A DNA stretch of 64,000 bases from NCBI GenBank assembly GCA_032164245.1, contig JAVMKO010000021.1, forward strand, positions 7,524,785 through 7,588,784. Direction: 5' to 3'. Below are positions 59,588 through 64,000 of the stretch, piece after piece. The notes under the pieces were generated by a model. The model was not told where the DNA came from. It saw nothing but the letters and a program-made list of their open reading frames with translations, and did not search any database. The DNA comes from Sternotherus odoratus (Eukaryota > Chordata > Testudines > Kinosternidae). How positions within the stretch are numbered: the stretch's first letter is position 1; each line of letters begins with the position of its first letter. The position numbers and the translations under genes were made by a program.

Positions 59588-60512
59588 TGTCACGGAGTCA
59601 CTGGGGTGATGCTCTGGAACTATTCCATATGAAGCCAGGCAGGACTCTGGGGGAGCTTCCTCTCTCTGAGCAGACTGTCTCTAGGGCAAGAAGCTTCACA
59701 GCTTCCACCTTCCCGGGTCTGACCTTGGAGCATTCAGCATCCCCTTCCACACCATGTGCTCCCTATAGTGAGTCTGCCCGGGCAGGGCTCCTGGGGAAGC
59801 CGGAGGGCCCTGCACTCCAACTCCGCAGGCAGACGTGACTTTCAGCCTGCCAGTAAAACAGAAGGTTTATTAGATGACAAGAACACCGTCTAAAACAGGG
59901 CTTGTGGGCATAGAACGGGACCCTTAAATCAGGTCCATCTCTGGGGCAGGGAGGCTAGACCCCTGGTCTGAGCCTCCTTCTCTTTCCACAGCCAGCTCCA
60001 AACTGAAACTCTCCAGGCCCTCCTCTGGCCTTAGTCTCTTTCCTGGGCCAGGAGGCCACCTGATCTCTTTGTTCTCCAACACCTTAATATAATAATATAT
60101 ATGGAGATATACCTACTTCATAGAACTGGAAGTACCTTAAAGGGTCATTGAGTCCAGTCCCCTACCTTCACTAGCAGGACCAAGTACTGTCCTCTGACAG
60201 ATTTTTTGCCCCAGATCCCTAAATAGCCCCCTCAAGGATTGAACTCACAACCCTGCGTTTAGCAGGCCCATGCTCAAATCACTGAGCTATCCCTCCCTCC
60301 CCTTGTGGGGGAGGTGCCCAAAGCCATCAGTTGCCAGGAGACAGGCCTTAGCCATGTTCTGTGCAGACATGACCACACTGGCCCTCTAGGGCTCTGCAAC
60401 AATCACACACCATTATCCCACCATCTAGAGATACCTAAGAAATGCATAGGGGAAACTGAGGTACCCGCATAGTATTCAGAGAAAACATGAAGTACATTCC
60501 CACTTTGTCATA
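59588..60512 (-). mobile_element. Solo LTR, family A, carrying a SINE
   Basis: Starts TGTCACGGAGTCACTGGGG and ends near CCCACTTTGTCATA. The flanks CTATG (59583-59587) and TTATG (60513-60517) give a 5-bp duplication with one mismatch. The sequence aligns along most of its length with the LTR at 62388. The minus strand has AATAAA (from GGTTTATTAGATGAC near 59868), so I orient it minus. A Cry-type SINE is inserted at 60086-60300, so the LTR is older than that SINE. Confidence 0.82.
60086..60300 (-). mobile_element. tRNA-derived SINE inserted in the LTR
   Basis: On the minus strand: GGGAGGGATAGCTCAGTGAT (A-box side), GGGTTGTGAGTTCAATCC (B box), then the body and an AT-rich tail at the left. The 4-bp CCTT flanks it (60082-60085, 60301-60304). 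Same head type as the SINE at 47481, with a different body. Confidence 0.85.
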
Positions 60513-61494
60513 TTATGTGCATGTATATTTATTAAACCTACTTTCTTAACCTAAACTATCTAACTGTGCCTCTAAATCCTTTATTACTGTCATTTCAGTT
60601 ACAATACAGTAACTGAATCTGTTTAAAGGGACACCAACTATTTTTGAAAAATCATCCCTATGTTTATGAACATTTCCAACCTAATATAGTAATACAGGTA
60701 GCATTTATAAGTCCTTACAAGTGAAAAAGAACAGAGAAAAAACAAGTCCCCCTTTTTCCTCCACGTTCTTTCGGTCATACATTTGACAGCACTTTCGTTT
60801 ATGCAGGGTGTTCTTTTTTTATACTAACGAGGAGAGAGAAAAACATTTTTAGAGAATATGAAACGGATTGTAACAGCACAAAAATTGGCAGGGAGACGGA
60901 GACAGATCCTATGTCCAAGACAAGGCCCTTTGTTTTGTTTTGTTTAAACCGATCAGATTTCAAAATGACAACATCCATTGAAGTTGGTTTCTGAGGATGA
61001 TAGCTCAGAGAACTTTTTAAAAAAGAAACAAACAAACAAAAAAGATTGTTTCTTATGTTGCCCCTACAGGTAGGATCAGAAATACTCAGCAGAAATTTTT
61101 CTCCCCACCAAAAACAAAAAAGGGTCAGGGATCCAAGTCTATTTGTGAATTTGGATCAAATTCAACTACCAGTTTCAGCCAAAAAAAATTTTTTTTAAAT
61201 GCCAGAATGTTTTATTTTAACCTTTTGTTTCAAAGCCAAGTTTTTCAAATTTAGCAAAGTGGGGAAAAAAACATCTGAAAATAGCTGAATGCAACAATTA
61301 AAAAACCCCAAAAGAAACAGACTTGACCCTAAATGTCTCTGCCAATTAAAAACAAAACTTTGAGGGTTTTTTTAATTTGATAATTTTTTTAATTGGTTTC
61401 AATTTGCCTTCAATCTGGATTTTTCTCATTCCCATTTGGGTGCCCCTAAATTAGGAAAAAACAATAATTCACTCAGCTCTGTGTACAAAATCAC
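60513..61494. other. Upstream intergenic DNA, no recognised feature
   Basis: A- and T-rich sequence with many homopolymer runs. Nothing recognised. Confidence 0.5.
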
Positions 61495-62387
61495 TATGGC
61501 CTTGGTTACACTTGCACGGGAGCCACCGGGAGCCACCGGGAGCGCTATAACCTCCTACCCGTCCACGCTGGTGAGACACGTAGAGCGCTATAAATCCGAG
61601 TTTATAGCGCTACTGGTAATCCACCTCCGCACGGGGAATAAGGGCTGTAGCACTCCCGCTGTAGCGCCACGGCATGAATGTGGACACCCAATGCGCATTA
61701 ATTGGCCTCTAGCCTGGCCCATAATCCCTGTTCGAGCCACTCTGGTCACCACTTTCAAACTCTTTTGTCCTGTCCTCAGGTGACCACACGTCAGACCCCA
61801 CCCTTTACATTTTCAGGGAAATTTGAAAATCCCCTTCCTGTTTGCTCCAGCCAGGCGTGTTGTGCTCTTCAGGGAATCTTTGCAGGTGACCGTTTTGCTT
61901 TGCCATGACTCCACATGCCACACCTCCTTGCAATAGGCGATCTCCAGCGTGGAGCAATAGCGAGGTGCTGGACCTTATCAGTTGTTGGGGGGAAGAGGCT
62001 GTCCAGTCTCAGCTGCGGTCTAGCCGCAGGAATTATGATACATATGGCCAGATATCACGGGCCATGATGGAAAGAGGCCATGAGCAGGACACTCTGCAGT
62101 GCTGGGTAAAAGTAAAGGAGCTTAGGAATGCGTATCGCAAAGCCCGTGAGGCAAACGGCCGCTCTGGGGCAGCCCCAGCGACTTGCAGATTTTATAAGGA
62201 GCTGGACGTGATACTTGGTGGTGATCCAACGTGCACTCCATCGACCACCCAGGACACTTCCCAGCACACCAGTGAAGCGGGGGGTGGGGAGGAAGAGGAG
62301 GAGGAGCAGGAGGAGGAGGCGGTGGCAGCGGCTGCGGCAGCGACCTAGGGCATGGAGGAGTCCCAGGAGGCATACAGCCAGGAGCTC

Positions 62388-63030
62388 TGTCACGGAGTGC
62401 CCAGGCGATGGTCTGGAACCTGCTCCATATGAAGCCAGTTAGGAGTCCGAGGGAAAACGTCCTGTCTCCGTACACAGCCTGTCTCCAAGGAGCTTTAGAG
62501 GTCCCCATTTACACCTTCCTGGATCTGACCTCTGAGCATTCAGCACCTTCTGCCCCTCCATGTGCTTCCCCCAGTGAGCCCGCCCGGGTGGAGTCCTGGG
62601 GGAGCCTGTGGATTCTGCCCCCCACTCCACAGTCAAACGTGACTCTCAGCCAGCCAGTAAAACAGAGGTTTATTCGATGACCGGTACCTGATCTAACACA
62701 GACCAGACAGCGAACGTGAGCCCTCGGCTGGATCCATTTTGGGGGCCAGAGAGCCAGATAGCTCCTCTGCCCTTCCCTGCCTGACTCCAGCTAGCTTCAG
62801 ACTCCAAACTGAAACCGACTCTCTCCAGCCCCTCCTCCCCCCTGGCTCAGCCAGGTCAGGTGACCTCCCTCCCCCACTTGGAGTCAGATTACAGCTTCAG
62901 GTACGGACACCTACAGAGATGGGAGAGAGCGTTGCCTGCTTGCTTACACTATCAGCCCCTATTCCTTCACATACACACTTAAATGCATAAGGGGAAACTG
63001 AGGCACACAGAGTATTCCTACTCCATCACA
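62388..63030 (-). mobile_element. Solo LTR, family A, in the Harbinger gene
   Basis: 643 bp, TGTCACGGAGTGCCCAGG to ACTCCATCACA, with a perfect 5-bp duplication AGCTC (62383-62387, 63031-63035). Shares most of its sequence with the LTR at 59588, including CCAGTAAAACAGAGGTTTAT, whose complement contains AATAAA. Orientation minus. It inserted after the Harbinger element and interrupts its coding sequence. Confidence 0.9.
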
Positions 63031-63194
63031 AGCTCTTCTCAAGCCAAGAGGAAGGCAGCCAGCCACAGCGTCCGGTGGTTGCGGGGGGCAGGGCAGCAGA
63101 TTGTGCAGGTACAGCTACTTTTCTATTGGGAAGGCAGGCAGCTTGGGCGAGGGTGGAAAGGGATGCTTGCCTACATGTGGAATAGTTCATTGAT

Positions 63195-63374
63195 TTAGTC
63201 CATAACATCGCGGTAATCATCATCAGTGATTTCTTCAAAGGTCTCAATAAGAGTGCTTGCAATGCGCCTGCGCAGGTTTCTCTGGAGAGCAAGCGTGGCC
63301 CCCATCCCAGTCCCGGTCACTAGTCCCCGCCACTGTGCTTTGAGGGAGCATTGCTGCACAGAGGCAAGCTGCAT
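63195..63374 (-). CDS. Antisense 59-codon frame in the Harbinger Myb intron
   Basis: An uninterrupted minus-strand frame from ATG 63374 to TAA 63195 encodes 59 residues. The C-terminal half is charged and coding-like: RNLRRRIASTLIETFEEITD, then DDYRDVMD before the stop. It is open for nine more codons upstream. I do not recognise the family. It lies in the predicted intron of the plus-strand Myb gene. It may be the last exon of a convergent gene of the same transposon (for example its transposase) or a chance frame. Confidence 0.3.
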   Translation of the reverse strand: MQLASVQQCSLKAQWRGLVTGTGMGATLALQRNLRRRIASTLIETFEEITDDDYRDVMD

Positions 63375-64000
63375 ATGGCCCTGGGCGGAAGCCGCATCTC
63401 ATTAGAATGCCTTCCCTTTCTTCCTCCGTCACCCGCAGCAGCGAGAGATCTTCCAGCACGAACACCTACGGAGAATGTTGGGACAGTGCTCAGAGTACGG
63501 TTCCCTCAAATGCCCTGCGCTCCCTCCAAGCCATAGGACAACACGGCAGGGAAACAATCATTCCCCCTGCATCTGGAGACAACTCATCATGGCAGGGGCT
63601 CCATTGCTGTCTGTGGGACAGGCAAACTGTACAGACAAACAGGGAATGCGGGGGAACCATCGCCCTGTGTGTTGTGTACAAGGGAATCCTCTGTTTATAC
63701 TTTTTCCTTTTTCTCCCTGTCTAGCTTTGACCCTGAATATGGCATCACTCTTATCACCAGTTGACAGGCTGAGGCAGCTGAGGAAGAGGCCACAAAAGAG
63801 CAGAGAGGATCTAGTACAGCAGATAATGCAACAGTCTGTAACCGAGAATCGAATTGCACAGCAGTGGAGGGAGAATGAGAGCAAGTTGAAGGAGAAGGCG
63901 CGCCAGGAGAACGTGAGTCACCGGCGGGAAACCACTGATATGCTGTTCTCATGAATGAAGATGCAAATAGAGACTATGCAGCCGATTGCCGCCATTCAGG

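Larger units (their letters stand above)
61905..63954 (+). pseudogene. Harbinger Myb/SANT-like DNA-binding protein, broken
   Basis: Starts at ATG 61905 (MTPHATPPC). Residues 13-107 form a trihelix Myb/SANT-like domain with tryptophans at 16, 28 and 67 (SPAWSNSEVLDLISCW, GQISRAMMERGHEQDTLQCW, YKELDVILGG), followed by an acidic Glu run and an Ala run. It is broken twice: a TAG stop at 62346-62348 (codon 148), and a solo LTR at 62388-63030 that splits the exon between Leu and Phe with duplicated AGCTC. Reading continues in the same frame at 63036-63108 to a donor CAG|GTA. A good acceptor (TTTTTCTCCCTGTCTAG, ending at 63724) leads to the C-terminal exon (63725-63954: VDRLRQLRKRP, QQIMQQSVTENRIAQQW), a charged probable coiled coil. 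In the transposon family this protein binds the transposon and brings in the transposase. Confidence 0.72.
61495..64000 (+). mobile_element. Harbinger DNA transposon, incomplete in window
   Basis: Begins near 61495 with GGCCTTGGTTACACTTGC, similar to Harbinger ends. A short triplicated GGGAGCCACC and a non-coding 5' region of about 400 bp follow, then a Myb/SANT-type gene (61905 onwards). Harbinger transposons encode a transposase and a separate Myb-like DNA-binding protein; only the latter is seen. A solo LTR (62388-63030) is inserted. The right end lies outside the window. Confidence 0.7.

Noticed and set aside
44431..64000. Exons of LDLRAP1, the upstream neighbour of MAN1C1 in human
   Set aside because: No phosphotyrosine-binding domain sequence recognised on either strand.

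Overview
This is vertebrate nuclear DNA, most likely from a turtle. The evidence is the mix of interspersed repeats: chicken-repeat-1 (CR1) LINEs ending in the ATTCTATGATTCTATG-type tail, a tRNA-derived SINE whose 3' end copies the CR1 tail (the chelonian Cry type), Harbinger, hAT and Helitron DNA transposons, solo LTRs, and Penelope-like 'GAAGTGGG...CCCAC-GAAAGCTTATGC' repeats. Gene density is very low and there is no bacterial-style gene organisation. Nearly every long open frame is a chance frame in GC-rich or repetitive DNA.

One host gene is certain: MAN1C1 (Golgi class I alpha-1,2-mannosidase IC), on the minus strand. Coding exon 1 (41266..41793) gives the cytoplasmic tail, the signal-anchor helix and the luminal stem. 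Coding exon 2 (15709..15805) begins the catalytic part. The two join in frame (phase 0) across an intron of about 25.5 kb. The remaining exons lie left of position 1, so 1..15708 is intron 2. Exon 1 sits in a CpG island (about 41.1-43.7 kb). To its right are five CCAAT boxes (43.61-43.84 kb), then a run of about nine degenerate copies of a motif resembling the ZNF143/THAP11 site (43.94-44.43 kb). From 44.4 kb to the end I see no host exon.

Layout: 1-15.7 kb is intron 2 with CR1 pieces, a solo LTR with a perfect 5-bp target duplication, and a hAT element with a perfect 8-bp duplication inside an older palindromic repeat. 15.8-41.3 kb is intron 1, with a 1.8-kb CR1, a Harbinger MITE nested in a Penelope-like repeat, and a 2.36-kb Helitron carrying a large GC-skewed tandem array in alternating orientation. 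41-44.4 kb is the MAN1C1 5' region. 44.4-64 kb is upstream DNA filled with SINEs, MITEs, a fold-back hAT element, LTR remnants, two copies of one LTR family, and a Harbinger transposon. The Harbinger Myb/SANT gene is broken by a stop codon and by a solo LTR.

The most interesting unexplained features are the ZNF143/THAP11-like motif array upstream of MAN1C1, one Penelope-like repeat that keeps a complete hammerhead ribozyme core while five other copies are degraded or truncated, the inverted GC-skewed array in the Helitron, and a 59-codon antisense frame in the intron of the Harbinger Myb gene.
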